From Candidatus Kuenenia stuttgartensis (GTDB lineage: Bacteria > Planctomycetota > Planctomycetia > Planctomycetales > Planctomycetaceae): a DNA stretch of 64,000 nucleotides. Under the pieces are notes generated by a model. The model did no database searches and had not been told where the DNA came from. It worked only from the letters and a program-made list of their open reading frames with translations. Below are positions 18,888-28,033 of this stretch, piece after piece (position 1 is the first letter of the stretch; the number at the start of each line of letters is the position of its first letter). The stretch covers positions 57,414 through 121,413 of the forward strand of contig CAMDPK010000001.1 of NCBI GenBank assembly GCA_945904015.1. The letters run 5' to 3'. Made by a program: the position numbers and the translations under genes.

Positions 18888-20355
18888 CTTGCACCATCGC
18901 GAAAATAAGTATCGCATTTGTAGGATGGGCACTCCTGCCCGTCACGGGGAAAGAGACGGGCAGGAGTGCCCATCCTACGACAGTCCAAACCTGGATCGTC
19001 GCGAAATGCTGAGCCGAACTGGCGCGGGCTTCGGTGCACTCGCTTTGTCGGCGTTGCTCGCTGACGAGACATCCGCCGGCGAGTATCCGTTGGCCGCACG
19101 GCGTTCCCATTTTCCGGCGCGAGCCAAGCGAGTCATTTTCTTGTTCATGCCAGGTGGCCCTTCTCAGGTGGACACCTTCGATCCAAAACCGCGATTGACA
19201 AAAGAGGACGGCCAGCCGTCGCCGAAGCTGTATCTCGGCCAGCAACGAAAGCTCCTCGCTTCACCGTGGAAGTTTCAGAAGCATGGGCAGTCGGGCCTGG
19301 AGGTCAGTGAACTCTTTCCGCGCACGGCGAGCTGCATCGACGACCTCTGCATCGTGCGTTCGATGGTCACTGACGACCCGAACCATCCCGGCGGCTGCCT
19401 GCTGATGAACACCGGCGAGCGAGTCTTCTCACGGCCGAGCCTCGGTGCTTGGGTGACGTACGGACTGGGAACCGAGAATCAGAACCTCCCCGGATTCGTC
19501 GCCATCGGTCCCGGCCCGATCATCGAAGGGGCGCGGCAATATGGTTCGAGCTTTCTCCCGGCCACCTATCAAGGCACGTTCGTCTCGAACCTCGCGCAAC
19601 CGCTTCGCAATCTCAGCAGCCTGCAAGTTCCCCGTGATCGACAACGCCGCGAACTCGACGCGCTAGCTCGCTTGAATGCACTGCACCGCGAGCCACGAGC
19701 GGATGACGACCGCCTCAGCGCTCGCATCGAAGCCTTTGAGCTCGCGTTTCGGATGCAGACCGAAGCCCCCGAGGCATTCGATCTCACCGGTGAGACACCA
19801 GCGACCTCCAAGTTGTACGGGCTCGACCAACCGAAGACCGAAATGTTCGGCCGGCAATGTCTCTTGGCCCGGCGATTGGTCGAGCGAGGTGTGCGCTTCG
19901 TGCAGCTCTATCACACGACGGGAGGCTTCCAGCCCTGGGACCAACACAGCGGTCTCAAAGTCGGACACGAAAACAACGCTCTCGCCACTGATCAGCCGAT
20001 CGCGGGCTTGCTTCAGGATCTGAAATCGCGCGGACTGCTCGACGAGACGCTGGTGATCTGGGGCGGCGAATTCGGTCGCACGCCGACCGCCGAAGGGAAG
20101 GATGGTCGCGATCATCATCCGTTCGGATTCTCCATGTGGTTGGCTGGCGGCGGCATTCGCGGAGGCATGGCTCACGGTGCCACCGATGAATTCGGGTGGG
20201 ATGCCATCGAGCATCCGGTCCATGTCCACGACCTGCACGCCACGATTCTGCATCTGCTGGGTTTGGATCACGAACGCCTGACCTACCACTTCGCCGGCCG
20301 CGACTTCCGGCTCACCGATGTGCATGGGCACGTCGTCCGCGAAGTGCTGGCGTAA
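18877..20355 (+). CDS. DUF1501 protein with Tat-type leader and repeat insert
   Basis: A 492 aa protein. The Tat signal is LDRREMLSRTGAGFGALALS at ~45-64. The body is the DUF1501 alkaline-phosphatase-like fold: FLFMPGGPSQVDTFDPKP, then WGGEFGRTP and DGRDHHP as the metal-site region. The start at ATG 18877 overlaps the upstream partner by 11 bp. Inverted repeat H6 then codes for about 20 residues between the start and the twin-arginine motif, an unusual place. If the real start lay beyond H6 no good ATG is available, so the leader is probably extended. The partner is the PSCyt1/DUF1553 protein. Confidence 0.85.
   Translation: MSINLHHRENKYRICRMGTPARHGERDGQECPSYDSPNLDRREMLSRTGAGFGALALSALLADETSAGEYPLAARRSHFPARAKRVIFLFMPGGPSQVDTFDPKPRLTKEDGQPSPKLYLGQQRKLLASPWKFQKHGQSGLEVSELFPRTASCIDDLCIVRSMVTDDPNHPGGCLLMNTGERVFSRPSLGAWVTYGLGTENQNLPGFVAIGPGPIIEGARQYGSSFLPATYQGTFVSNLAQPLRNLSSLQVPRDRQRRELDALARLNALHREPRADDDRLSARIEAFELAFRMQTEAPEAFDLTGETPATSKLYGLDQPKTEMFGRQCLLARRLVERGVRFVQLYHTTGGFQPWDQHSGLKVGHENNALATDQPIAGLLQDLKSRGLLDETLVIWGGEFGRTPTAEGKDGRDHHPFGFSMWLAGGGIRGGMAHGATDEFGWDAIEHPVHVHDLHATILHLLGLDHERLTYHFAGRDFRLTDVHGHVVREVLA
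18920..18978. repeat. Inverted repeat H6 (in DUF1501 leader)
   Basis: Perfect 23-bp arms (18920-18942 and 18956-18978) with a 13-nt loop. It is the longer relative of H1. Confidence 0.93.
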
Positions 20356-20543
20356 TCGTTCTGCGTTGTCACTGATGCACGGCGGGGTCGCGAACAAGCG
20401 CCTCTCGACATCGTCCGGCACACGGCTTGTGACACCTTTGTTACGCCTGGGGCCGAATGCCTGCGTAGCATTCTGTCGATGTGATTCGCGAGCAGTGTGC
20501 TCGACGCAATCGATCGTTCGAGGATCGGAACGGGGAGTCAATC

Positions 20544-21866
20544 ATGAGCCAGATGAAAACGTGGAAGCGATGCTTGGTTCTGCTGAGCGTGCTCGGTATC
20601 GGCAGCACCTTTTGGGGGAAGGACGTCAACGCTTGGCAAATTTCTAGCGTTGCTCAAGCGGCGGGATTTCCGCAGGCTCGCGGAGCCGTGCCGTTCGCGA
20701 ATGTCGGACGGCCGCAGGCTGCACCAAACGTCAATGCGGATTTGGAGCCGTTCATCGTGGCGGCGATGTCCGACGATGTTCGGAAGGCGGACGCTGCGAC
20801 TCAAGAACTTCGGCGACGAGGTCGTCGAGCTTTGGAGTACATCTTGTCTCTCACGGAATCAGAGAACTTGCCGCGCTGGAAGACGCTTGCCGATGCGGTC
20901 GCGGCGCAGCGCGATAGTCACTTCTCCGGCCTGTATTGGCACACGGATTTGGCGGCGGCTCAAGAAGTCGCGAAACGCGAGAATAAGCCGATCCTGTCGC
21001 TGCGATTGCTGGGGAACCTGACCGACGAACTGAGCTGCGCGAACAGCCGGTTCTTTCGCACGACGCTTTATCCACATGCCGGTGTCCGGTTCTTGTTGGC
21101 CGAGCGGTTCGTGCTGCATTGGCAGAGTGTCCGAGCGGTCCCGATCATCACGATCGACTTCGGCGACGGTCGCTCGATCAAGCGGACCATCACCGGCAAC
21201 AGCCTGCATCTGGTACTGGATGCTCGCGGCCGGACCGTCGATGTTCTGCCGGGACTCTACGGAGCGGGATTCTTCGCGCGAGTGCTGCAAGAGTCTGAGT
21301 CTCTCGCCAAACGGGCTGCGGATCTCAACAACGATCAATTCGGCCGCGAGCTGGCGACGTTTCATCAACAAAAATTGAACGCTCAGCAAACGCGCTGGTC
21401 GGAGGATTGGAAACAGCTCAAGGCGGTGAGCGTTCCGAAGTTGGGAGTCGATCTCGACGATGCGAATTGGGCGCGACTTGCCGTGCGTTATCAACGCGAA
21501 ATCGCTCTCGACGGCATGGCGGCCGCCGCGGTTCAAGCGAAGAAGCCCGCGGAACTTGCAGGGCTGCTAGCGGCGGGCAAGGGTGGCAGCGAAATGCCTG
21601 TGCTCAAGATGTCTCGCAATTTGATCCCTGTGATTGGCCTGGACACCGTCAAGAACGAGTATCGCCTGCATCGGGAGATTCATCAGTGGCTGGCGAACGA
21701 CCCGATGACCGCTTCAGATGTTCTTGTCACCAAGATTTACGACGAGCTGTTCCTCAGCCCGCTGAACGATCCGTGGTATGGTTTGTCAAAGCCCGACGTG
21801 TATTCCGCTGTCGAAAACGATGGTCGCCAGTATGTCATCACCACGACCCAAAACATTGGTCATTGA
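20544..21866 (+). CDS. Exported thioredoxin-fold protein of unknown function
   Basis: A 440 aa protein with a signal peptide. After a helical region (~75-115) comes a thioredoxin-like stretch: AAQEVAKRENKPILSLRLLG, then SRFFRTTLY and later LHLVLDARGRTVDVLPG. The usual CxxC active site is absent; only one Cys (LSCAN) stands near the expected place. The C-terminal half is helical. The start MSQMKTWKR follows a GGGGAG site. Its end overlaps the OmpR-type regulator gene, suggesting co-expression with that two-component system. Confidence 0.65.
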   Translation: MSQMKTWKRCLVLLSVLGIGSTFWGKDVNAWQISSVAQAAGFPQARGAVPFANVGRPQAAPNVNADLEPFIVAAMSDDVRKADAATQELRRRGRRALEYILSLTESENLPRWKTLADAVAAQRDSHFSGLYWHTDLAAAQEVAKRENKPILSLRLLGNLTDELSCANSRFFRTTLYPHAGVRFLLAERFVLHWQSVRAVPIITIDFGDGRSIKRTITGNSLHLVLDARGRTVDVLPGLYGAGFFARVLQESESLAKRAADLNNDQFGRELATFHQQKLNAQQTRWSEDWKQLKAVSVPKLGVDLDDANWARLAVRYQREIALDGMAAAAVQAKKPAELAGLLAAGKGGSEMPVLKMSRNLIPVIGLDTVKNEYRLHREIHQWLANDPMTASDVLVTKIYDELFLSPLNDPWYGLSKPDVYSAVENDGRQYVITTTQNIGH

Positions 21867-22545
21867 AGATGATGCTGCGATCCGTCGCGGAGTCGTCGAT
21901 GCCTTGCGAGCCGCCGGTCATGTGCCGACCGAAGCGGCTCGCGGGGACGACGGCCTGCGCTTCGCGTTGCAGGGTGAGTTCGATCTGGTTCTGCTCGATC
22001 TCGTGCTGCCCGGCGGGTCGGGTTGGGAGATTCTGCGAGCGATCCGAGCGGCTCGGCCCGATCTGCCGGTCATCGTGCTGACGGCCTGCGGTGCCGAGAA
22101 CGATCGCGTTTCCGGCTTGCAGGCCGGAGCTGATGACTACGTCGTCAAGCCGTTCAGCCTGCGCGAGTTGCTCGCGCGCGTCGCTGCCGTGTTGCGACGA
22201 GTGGCCGCATCTCCGCAGTCGGGACGCACGATTGTGTTTGCCGGCGGTGAAGTCGATACGACCTCGGGACGAGTCCGCTTTGAGGATGGTCGCGCGACCG
22301 AGCTATCCGAGAAGGAGATCGAGATCATTCGCTATCTCGCGCGCCGCGCGGGACGGGCGGTTTCTCGCGAAGAGTTGTTGTTGCGAGTCTGGGGGCTTGA
22401 TCCGAAAGGCTTGCAGACTCGCACCGTCGATATGCACATCACTCGGCTGCGTGAGAAGCTCGGCGACGATCCGTCGAATCCCCGCGTGCTGCGAACGATG
22501 TGGGGGCAAGGCTACTGCTTCCTCGCGCCGGAGGACGAAGCATGA
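21832..22545 (+). CDS. OmpR/PhoB-family response regulator
   Basis: A 237 aa protein with an N-terminal receiver (VIEDDAAI pocket, acceptor in LLDLVLPGGSG, KPFS lysine). The C-terminal winged helix has the OmpR pattern LSEKEIEIIRYLAR and TVDMHITRLREKLGD. Start MSSPRPKTL was chosen, overlapping the thioredoxin-fold gene by 35 bp; an ATG four codons earlier is equally possible. The stop overlaps the kinase start (ATGA), so the pair is translationally coupled. Confidence 0.92.
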   Translation: MSSPRPKTLVIEDDAAIRRGVVDALRAAGHVPTEAARGDDGLRFALQGEFDLVLLDLVLPGGSGWEILRAIRAARPDLPVIVLTACGAENDRVSGLQAGADDYVVKPFSLRELLARVAAVLRRVAASPQSGRTIVFAGGEVDTTSGRVRFEDGRATELSEKEIEIIRYLARRAGRAVSREELLLRVWGLDPKGLQTRTVDMHITRLREKLGDDPSNPRVLRTMWGQGYCFLAPEDEA

Positions 22546-24359
22546 GACGCCCTTGGACAAGTAGGTTGGGACTCCGTCCCGACCGGTTGCTCCGGAGTCC
22601 GCACGACTGGTCGGGACGGAGTCCCAACCTACGCACTTGGCTGATCTTCGCAACGTGTTTGCTGGCGGCGACGATCGCGGTCGCGTGGCTCAGTCAGCAG
22701 ACGCTGCAAGCCGAACGCTCGGAGCGTCACGCTCGACAACAAGCCGATCTTGAGAACCGAATCCGCGTCGCTCTGTGGCGCATGGACTCGATCGCTGTAC
22801 CGTTGGTCGCCATTGAAAGCACTCGGCCCGCGTTGGCCGATTTCAGCGAAGACAGTCCCGTACTCGCGCCGCGGTTGTTGAAGGGTTATGTGCAACGCGC
22901 CGCCGATGGCCAATGGACATTGCGCCGCGCCGCGTTCTCGAAAGACGTCGAGCCTTTGGCCGAGGACTCGGAGTTGATCGCTCAGAAGGAATGGTGGCAC
23001 GCACTGCCGTCTCCGAATGCTCGATCGTTGGAACTGCGAGCCGATTCGACATTCGCCCAGACGTCGTTCGCGGATTCGAATTCCTCCTTGATCGTCTGGC
23101 CGAGCAACTTCGCGCCGACGCTGAACAACTCGATGGCGGCCAATAACGACTCAAACCTGTCGGAGTCTCAATCTCGGATTCAGTTGAAGCAGCAGGTGTT
23201 TGATGTCGCGAACCTCGGCCAAGGGGGTTTCGGACAGCAAGGCTCTCGTCAGCCGAGCGAAACGCCGGCCATGCTTCCTAAGTTGGAACATCGCACGTCG
23301 GGCGCGATGCTCCCATTGTGGGTCGGTGACGAGTTGGTGCTGGCTCGCCGCGTGAAACCCGATGCCAAAAAGGGCGAATGGATCGAAGCTTGCTGGCTCG
23401 ACTGGCCGGCCTGGAACAAAGTTCTGCGCAGGGAGATTGCCGATCTCTTGCCGGGCGCGACTCTCCAGCCGGTGACGTCGCCCAGCCCAACCGGCGGTGA
23501 TCGCGAGTTGGTGGCGCTCCCCGTGCGGCTCGAACCCGGCGCTTCGAGCCTGGTGGGATTCGACGACAGTTCGTGGCCCGCAGCACTGGTCGTGGCCTGG
23601 GGGATGCTCGCGCTGACGGCGGTGGCAATCGGTTGGTTGCTGTGGCAGACGCTACATCTGAGCGAGCGGCGAGCGACGTTTGTGTCAGCGGTCACGCACG
23701 AACTGCGGACGCCGCTGACGACGTTCCGGCTCTATACCGAGATGCTGACCGACGGCCTCGTGCAAGACCCCGATCAGCAGCAGAGCTACTTCCGAACGTT
23801 GCATCGCGAGGCCAATCGCTTGATGCACATGGTCGAGAACGTGCTGGCCTATGCGCGGCTGGAAAAGGGGCGTCCGACCAATCGCACCGAAGAGTTATCG
23901 CTCGGCGAACTGCTGGATCGCTGCTGGCCACGTTTGTCGCAGCGCGTGTCGGAGTCGCCATTGCAATTGGAACGAACCCTCACCGAAGCCGTTCGCGACA
24001 CGCGGCTCACCACCAACGCACTGGCCGTCGAGCAAGTCTTGTTCAACCTCATCGACAACGCCTGCAAGTACGCCAGCGACGCGACAGACCCGCGCCTCAC
24101 GGTGGAGGCTGACGCGACAGACTCGTTGGTCACAATTCGCGTTCGCGACTTCGGTCCTGGTTTGTCAGCGACCGCGCGCCGGCAGCTCTTCGAGCCGTTC
24201 GGCAAGTCATCCGCTCAAGCCGCCGAGACCGCACCCGGAATCGGACTGGGGCTGAGCCTCGCCCGCCGCCTCGCGCGCGATCTCGGTGGCGACTTGTGTT
24301 GTGACCAACTTGGACGAGACGGACTGGCCTTCATTCTGACTCTGCCCCGCGTCCGGTAA
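22542..24359 (+). CDS. Membrane sensor histidine kinase with repeat-encoded N-terminus
   Basis: A 605 aa kinase. After MRRPWT, repeat H7 encodes about 24 Arg/Pro/Ser-rich residues, followed at once by the first membrane helix (LIFATCLLAATIAVAWL, ~31-47). A ~340 residue periplasmic sensor region and a second membrane helix (~365-387) follow. The HisKA motif is VTHELRTPLTTF and the HATPase boxes are FNLIDNACKYA, RDFGPG and GIGLGLSLA. It is the partner of the OmpR-type regulator just upstream. The ligand is unknown. Confidence 0.92.
   Translation: MRRPWTSRLGLRPDRLLRSPHDWSGRSPNLRTWLIFATCLLAATIAVAWLSQQTLQAERSERHARQQADLENRIRVALWRMDSIAVPLVAIESTRPALADFSEDSPVLAPRLLKGYVQRAADGQWTLRRAAFSKDVEPLAEDSELIAQKEWWHALPSPNARSLELRADSTFAQTSFADSNSSLIVWPSNFAPTLNNSMAANNDSNLSESQSRIQLKQQVFDVANLGQGGFGQQGSRQPSETPAMLPKLEHRTSGAMLPLWVGDELVLARRVKPDAKKGEWIEACWLDWPAWNKVLRREIADLLPGATLQPVTSPSPTGGDRELVALPVRLEPGASSLVGFDDSSWPAALVVAWGMLALTAVAIGWLLWQTLHLSERRATFVSAVTHELRTPLTTFRLYTEMLTDGLVQDPDQQQSYFRTLHREANRLMHMVENVLAYARLEKGRPTNRTEELSLGELLDRCWPRLSQRVSESPLQLERTLTEAVRDTRLTTNALAVEQVLFNLIDNACKYASDATDPRLTVEADATDSLVTIRVRDFGPGLSATARRQLFEPFGKSSAQAAETAPGIGLGLSLARRLARDLGGDLCCDQLGRDGLAFILTLPRVR
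22561..22632. repeat. Inverted repeat H7 (GTAGGTTGGGACTCC class)
   Basis: Perfect 24-bp arms (22561-22584 and 22609-22632), translated in frame at the N-terminus of the kinase. The same class is at 60088-60182. Confidence 0.94.
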
Positions 24360-24553
24360 TGCCATCCGCCACGTCAGCGACTCGCCGACGTGGGCTGATC
24401 CGGCCGTTTGCGATGACGAGGTCTTCGTGCGTGATTTCAAGAGACAATCGGCTTATCGTTGGCATGATGCCTCCGTTGCGAAACCCGCACGCCAATGAAG
24501 TGTTGGATTGTGACGAACGTCTGTGCTCCGCAATTCAACAAGGGGACGAATTC

Positions 24554-25369
24554 ATGCGAACGTTGATGGTGATGTTTGTCGCACTGTTCATCGCGCAGGG
24601 TGGCGGCTTTTTGTTGGCTGCCGATGCGACTCGAATGGAATGGACGATTGGAGACGTGAAACGCGAGGCCGACGTGTTCGTGCCGAGCAAACAGTCGAGC
24701 GATCCGCCGCCGCTGGTCTTTGGCTTTCATGGGCATGGTGGAAACATGCGGAATGCGGCTCGCAGCTTTCGGCTGCACGAGCTGTGGCCGGAAGCGGTCG
24801 TCGTTTACATGCAGGGCCTGAACACGCCGGGACGGCTGACTGATCCCGATGGGAAGAAGCCGGGTTGGCAAAGCTCGGTCGGAGACCAGAGCGACCGCGA
24901 CCTGAAATTCTTCGACGCAGTGCTGGCTTCGATGAAAGAGAAGCACAAGATCGACGAGCGCCGCGTGTACTCGACAGGGCACTCGAACGGCGGTGCCTTC
25001 ACCTATTTGTTGTGGGCCGCTCGCGGAGATGTCTTCGCGGCGGTCGCACCTTCGGCCGCGGTGGGAGGACGATTGCTGGGTGATCTCAAACCGAAACCGG
25101 TCCTGCACATCGCGGCTGAGAACGACGAACTCGTGAAGTTCGCTTGGCAGCAAGCGATGATGACTCGCCTGCGAACGCTCAACGGTTGCGGCGAGGGAAC
25201 GGCGTGGGACAAGAACTGCACGTCGTACTCGTCAAAGAGCGGCACTCCGGTCGTGACGATGATCCATTCCGGCACGCACAAGTATCCGGACGAAGCTCCA
25301 GCGCTGATCGTGAAGTTCTTCAAAGAACATCGCCAAGCCGCCGACAAGCCCACAAAATCGCCCTCGTAG
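24554..25369 (+). CDS. Exported PHB-depolymerase/LpqC-type esterase
   Basis: A 271 aa alpha/beta hydrolase with a signal peptide (MRTLMVMFVALFIAQ). The oxyanion segment FGFHGHGGN and the nucleophile elbow GHSNGG (S144) are clear. An Asp after VLHIAAENDELV and a His in IHSGTHKYP complete the triad. The fold matches the polyhydroxybutyrate depolymerase/feruloyl esterase family; the natural ester substrate is not known. Upstream in-frame ATGs lie in sequence without signal-peptide character. It follows the kinase after a 194-bp gap. Confidence 0.85.
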   Translation: MRTLMVMFVALFIAQGGGFLLAADATRMEWTIGDVKREADVFVPSKQSSDPPPLVFGFHGHGGNMRNAARSFRLHELWPEAVVVYMQGLNTPGRLTDPDGKKPGWQSSVGDQSDRDLKFFDAVLASMKEKHKIDERRVYSTGHSNGGAFTYLLWAARGDVFAAVAPSAAVGGRLLGDLKPKPVLHIAAENDELVKFAWQQAMMTRLRTLNGCGEGTAWDKNCTSYSSKSGTPVVTMIHSGTHKYPDEAPALIVKFFKEHRQAADKPTKSPS

Positions 25370-25413
25370 GAATGAGGTCGCAATAACTTCCCGAAGTGAA
25401 ACTGGCTGTTATG

Positions 25414-25472
25414 AGCCGCAGGGCGCTAGCCCCGGTTCGGATGACACAAACCAGGGCTAGCGCCCTGCGGCT
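25414..25472. repeat. Inverted repeat H8 (GCCGCAGGGCGCTAG class)
   Basis: 24-bp arms (25414-25437 and 25449-25472) with one mismatch, between the esterase and Rid-like genes. Same class as the core of H5. Confidence 0.92.
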
Positions 25473-25539
25473 GATCGGGAAGCAACAATTTGGCAACGCT
25501 CATGGCGTTTGCTACGGTGGCGGTGAGAAAGGACTTCCA

Positions 25540-26295
25540 ATGCCGCTCACCGATCATCCTTCGGGCAACTATCGCTTCCTGCCGGGCATCGCACCGTACT
25601 CGTGCGGTGTCGTTTCTAGTCCCGGCTTCGAGATTGTGCATGTCACGCTTCAGCGGCCCGTCGCCTATCGCGAAGGGTTCGAGACAATCGCCGCATTCCT
25701 CGCTGCGGAAAGCCGTCCGAAGTCCGCACTCTGTGCGGTCGAGTTGCGGTCGCCTCGGCCGTTCAGTTTTCCAGGCTTCGCCGAATTCAATGCCGAGTAC
25801 GCCGCCATCCTGGAACGCTGGGGCGTCTTCGTCGATGGAGTCAATCCGGTGGCTCGGACGAATGTCGCTCCGGTCATCAACCCGCCCGCTGAGCCGGTGT
25901 TGTCTGGCTTCTCGTTCACGCGGCAGTGTTGCGGCAATTTGTCGCCGACGTTTGTGGTCGCCGGTGCCGGAGAACTTCCGGAAGGAATCCTGTCGCGTGA
26001 GGGAATCGTTGCTCTCGGCGACACTTCGCCCGCAGGTCTGGCGATCAAAGCTCGTTTCGTGATGGACTTGATGGAGACTCGGCTGCGAGGACTCGGCGCG
26101 GACTGGCCGCAGGTCACCACCGTCAATGTTTACACGGCGCACTCACTGACGCCGTTGTTGCCGGAAATCCTCTTGGGCCGCATTGGTCCCGCGAGCATGC
26201 ACGGCACCACTTGGCACTTCAGCCGACCGCCGATCGCAGAGATCGAGTACGAAATGGACGTGCGCGGAACACGCACCGAACTCCGCCACGATTGA
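25540..26295 (+). CDS. Rid (YjgF/UK114)-like protein
   Basis: A 251 aa cytoplasmic protein. The C-terminal half has the pattern of a Rid domain: helix VMDLMETRLRGLGADWPQVTT, strand VNVYTA and a final PPIAEIEYEMDVRG. The N-terminal half may be a second, degenerate copy. Rid proteins destroy reactive enamine/imine intermediates, but the catalytic Arg of RidA could not be placed here, so activity is unsure. An AGAAAGGA site precedes the start. The upstream extension of the frame runs through repeat H8 and was dropped. Confidence 0.55.
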   Translation: MPLTDHPSGNYRFLPGIAPYSCGVVSSPGFEIVHVTLQRPVAYREGFETIAAFLAAESRPKSALCAVELRSPRPFSFPGFAEFNAEYAAILERWGVFVDGVNPVARTNVAPVINPPAEPVLSGFSFTRQCCGNLSPTFVVAGAGELPEGILSREGIVALGDTSPAGLAIKARFVMDLMETRLRGLGADWPQVTTVNVYTAHSLTPLLPEILLGRIGPASMHGTTWHFSRPPIAEIEYEMDVRGTRTELRHD

Positions 26296-26369
26296 GCGGC
26301 TTCGAGCTTCGGCCAAGAGTGTTGTTGGGGAGTCGTGAGGGAGCGGAGTACTCGACGCTGGTAGCCGGA

Positions 26370-27989
26370 TCACTCGGCCGTGTAATCCGTGACCTTCAAA
26401 TCGGGCAACTGCTGCTTGAGCCGATCGACGGCCGCCGGTTTGAATTTGAGATCCGTGATGTACAGAGTTTTCAACTTCTTCAGCCCGGTCAAATGCTCCA
26501 GTCCGGCGCTCGTGATTTGGGTGCCGTAGATGTTGAGCACTCGCAGTTCGGGCAGGCTCTTCAAGTGAGCCAAACCGGCGTCGCCGATGGAGCATTTCGC
26601 GATGAACAGTCGTTCGAGGCTCGTCAGGTCTTTGAGCTGCGCCATCCCCGCGTCGGTCACTTTCGTTGCGGTGAGGTGCAGTTCCTTGAGTGTCGCGACG
26701 CCTTGAAGCTGAATCATCTCCGCATCGCCGAACGACGTTCCGGCGACGTTGATCGCAATCACATTCCCCATGTCGTCAACGACGGCAGCGTCCAGCGCGG
26801 CGAGTGCTGCGGTGAGCGGCCGTAGCTGTTCGCTCGTGAAGAGACGCACGACTCCACTGAGCGTGATTTGCGATCCGGCAATCGACAGCTTGCGCAAGCG
26901 GGTCAGGCGTTTTAGGTGCGACAATCCCGCGTCGCTCACGGCGGTCCCGGTCAGATTCAGTTCTTCCAGATTGGTGAGTTCGGCGAAGTGTGCGAGGCCG
27001 GCATCCGAAATCGACGCCCCGTTGAGATCCAGGCGAACGAGTTTCTGGAATGCCGCCATGTGAACAAGTCCCGCGTTGTCGAGTCGCGAGTCGCAAACGA
27101 TCAACGTCTGCAACTGGGTCAACGTCTGCAAACGAACCAGCGCTGCCGCGGTCGCTCCGGCCGGTAGCGCCAGTGATCGCAGTCGTGTCAGCCGTTGGAG
27201 TTCGACGAGATACTCATCGGCGACCAACGTCAGTTCGAGGTCGAGCAATTCCAAGTTCGACAGCGCCGCGAGGTGCTTCAAGCCAGGACCACGAACGCTC
27301 GTTTCCGAGAGCCGCAGAGTCCGCAGTTGCTTGAGCGCTGCAAGGTGTTCCAAGCTGGCGTCGGTTACGAAGCAGCGGCTCAGCGTGAGACTGCGAAGAC
27401 CACGCAGCGATGTGAGTCGCTCAATTCCTCGATCCGTGATTCGATGACAACCGGTCAGGTCCAGGACTTCCAGATCGGGCAACTCGGCAATGACAGTCAA
27501 GCCGTCGTCGGTGATCTGGCGGCAATGCGACAACTCCAGTTGCCGGAGACTTTTCATGCGAGCCAGATGCCGCAGCCCGACATCGCTGATCTGAGGCGGA
27601 AGGGCAAGGGTTCTGAGATGCAGCAGCCGAGCCACATGTGCCAGACCGGCATCGGTGATCGAGCGATAGCTCCGCAGGTCCAGCCGAGCCAGGTTGGCCA
27701 ATTCCCCAATCGAGTCCAGCCCGACATCGTCAACAACCGGCGGCAACGCCAGCTTCGTGACGTGAGGCAGGTGCCGAACCTGCTCCAGTCCCGCATTCGC
27801 CGCGACACAGGCGGACAAATCCACGGACACGATCCGGTTCTCAGAGTCCCGTTCCAGTCTGGCTCCGAGACGTTCCAGTTGAGCGACGGACTCGGCCCTC
27901 AGATCGGACGCACGGCAGGGATCGCCGAAGGCCAACAGCAACGCCGACAACACCATCGCTGTCGCGAGCACCGTCGAGGGTTGACCCAT
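26370..27989 (-). CDS. Exported leucine-rich-repeat protein
   Basis: A 539 aa protein with a signal peptide (~27 residues) followed by about 18 leucine-rich repeats of ~24 residues. The pattern is GLxxLxxLTxLRxLxLxxTxITDAGL, the cysteine-poor bacterial type common in planctomycetes. No catalytic domain is attached, so a binding or scaffold role outside the cytoplasm is likely. An ATG at 28034 overlaps the upstream stop as TGATG and could be the true start, giving 15 more residues; the chosen ATG is closer to the signal peptide. Last gene of a - strand group from 32338. Confidence 0.88.
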   Translation of the reverse strand: MGQPSTVLATAMVLSALLLAFGDPCRASDLRAESVAQLERLGARLERDSENRIVSVDLSACVAANAGLEQVRHLPHVTKLALPPVVDDVGLDSIGELANLARLDLRSYRSITDAGLAHVARLLHLRTLALPPQISDVGLRHLARMKSLRQLELSHCRQITDDGLTVIAELPDLEVLDLTGCHRITDRGIERLTSLRGLRSLTLSRCFVTDASLEHLAALKQLRTLRLSETSVRGPGLKHLAALSNLELLDLELTLVADEYLVELQRLTRLRSLALPAGATAAALVRLQTLTQLQTLIVCDSRLDNAGLVHMAAFQKLVRLDLNGASISDAGLAHFAELTNLEELNLTGTAVSDAGLSHLKRLTRLRKLSIAGSQITLSGVVRLFTSEQLRPLTAALAALDAAVVDDMGNVIAINVAGTSFGDAEMIQLQGVATLKELHLTATKVTDAGMAQLKDLTSLERLFIAKCSIGDAGLAHLKSLPELRVLNIYGTQITSAGLEHLTGLKKLKTLYITDLKFKPAAVDRLKQQLPDLKVTDYTAE

Positions 27990-28033
27990 GGTGATCTTCT
28001 TGCGGTGAGCCGGTGTGGTGAAAAGTCTGTTCA

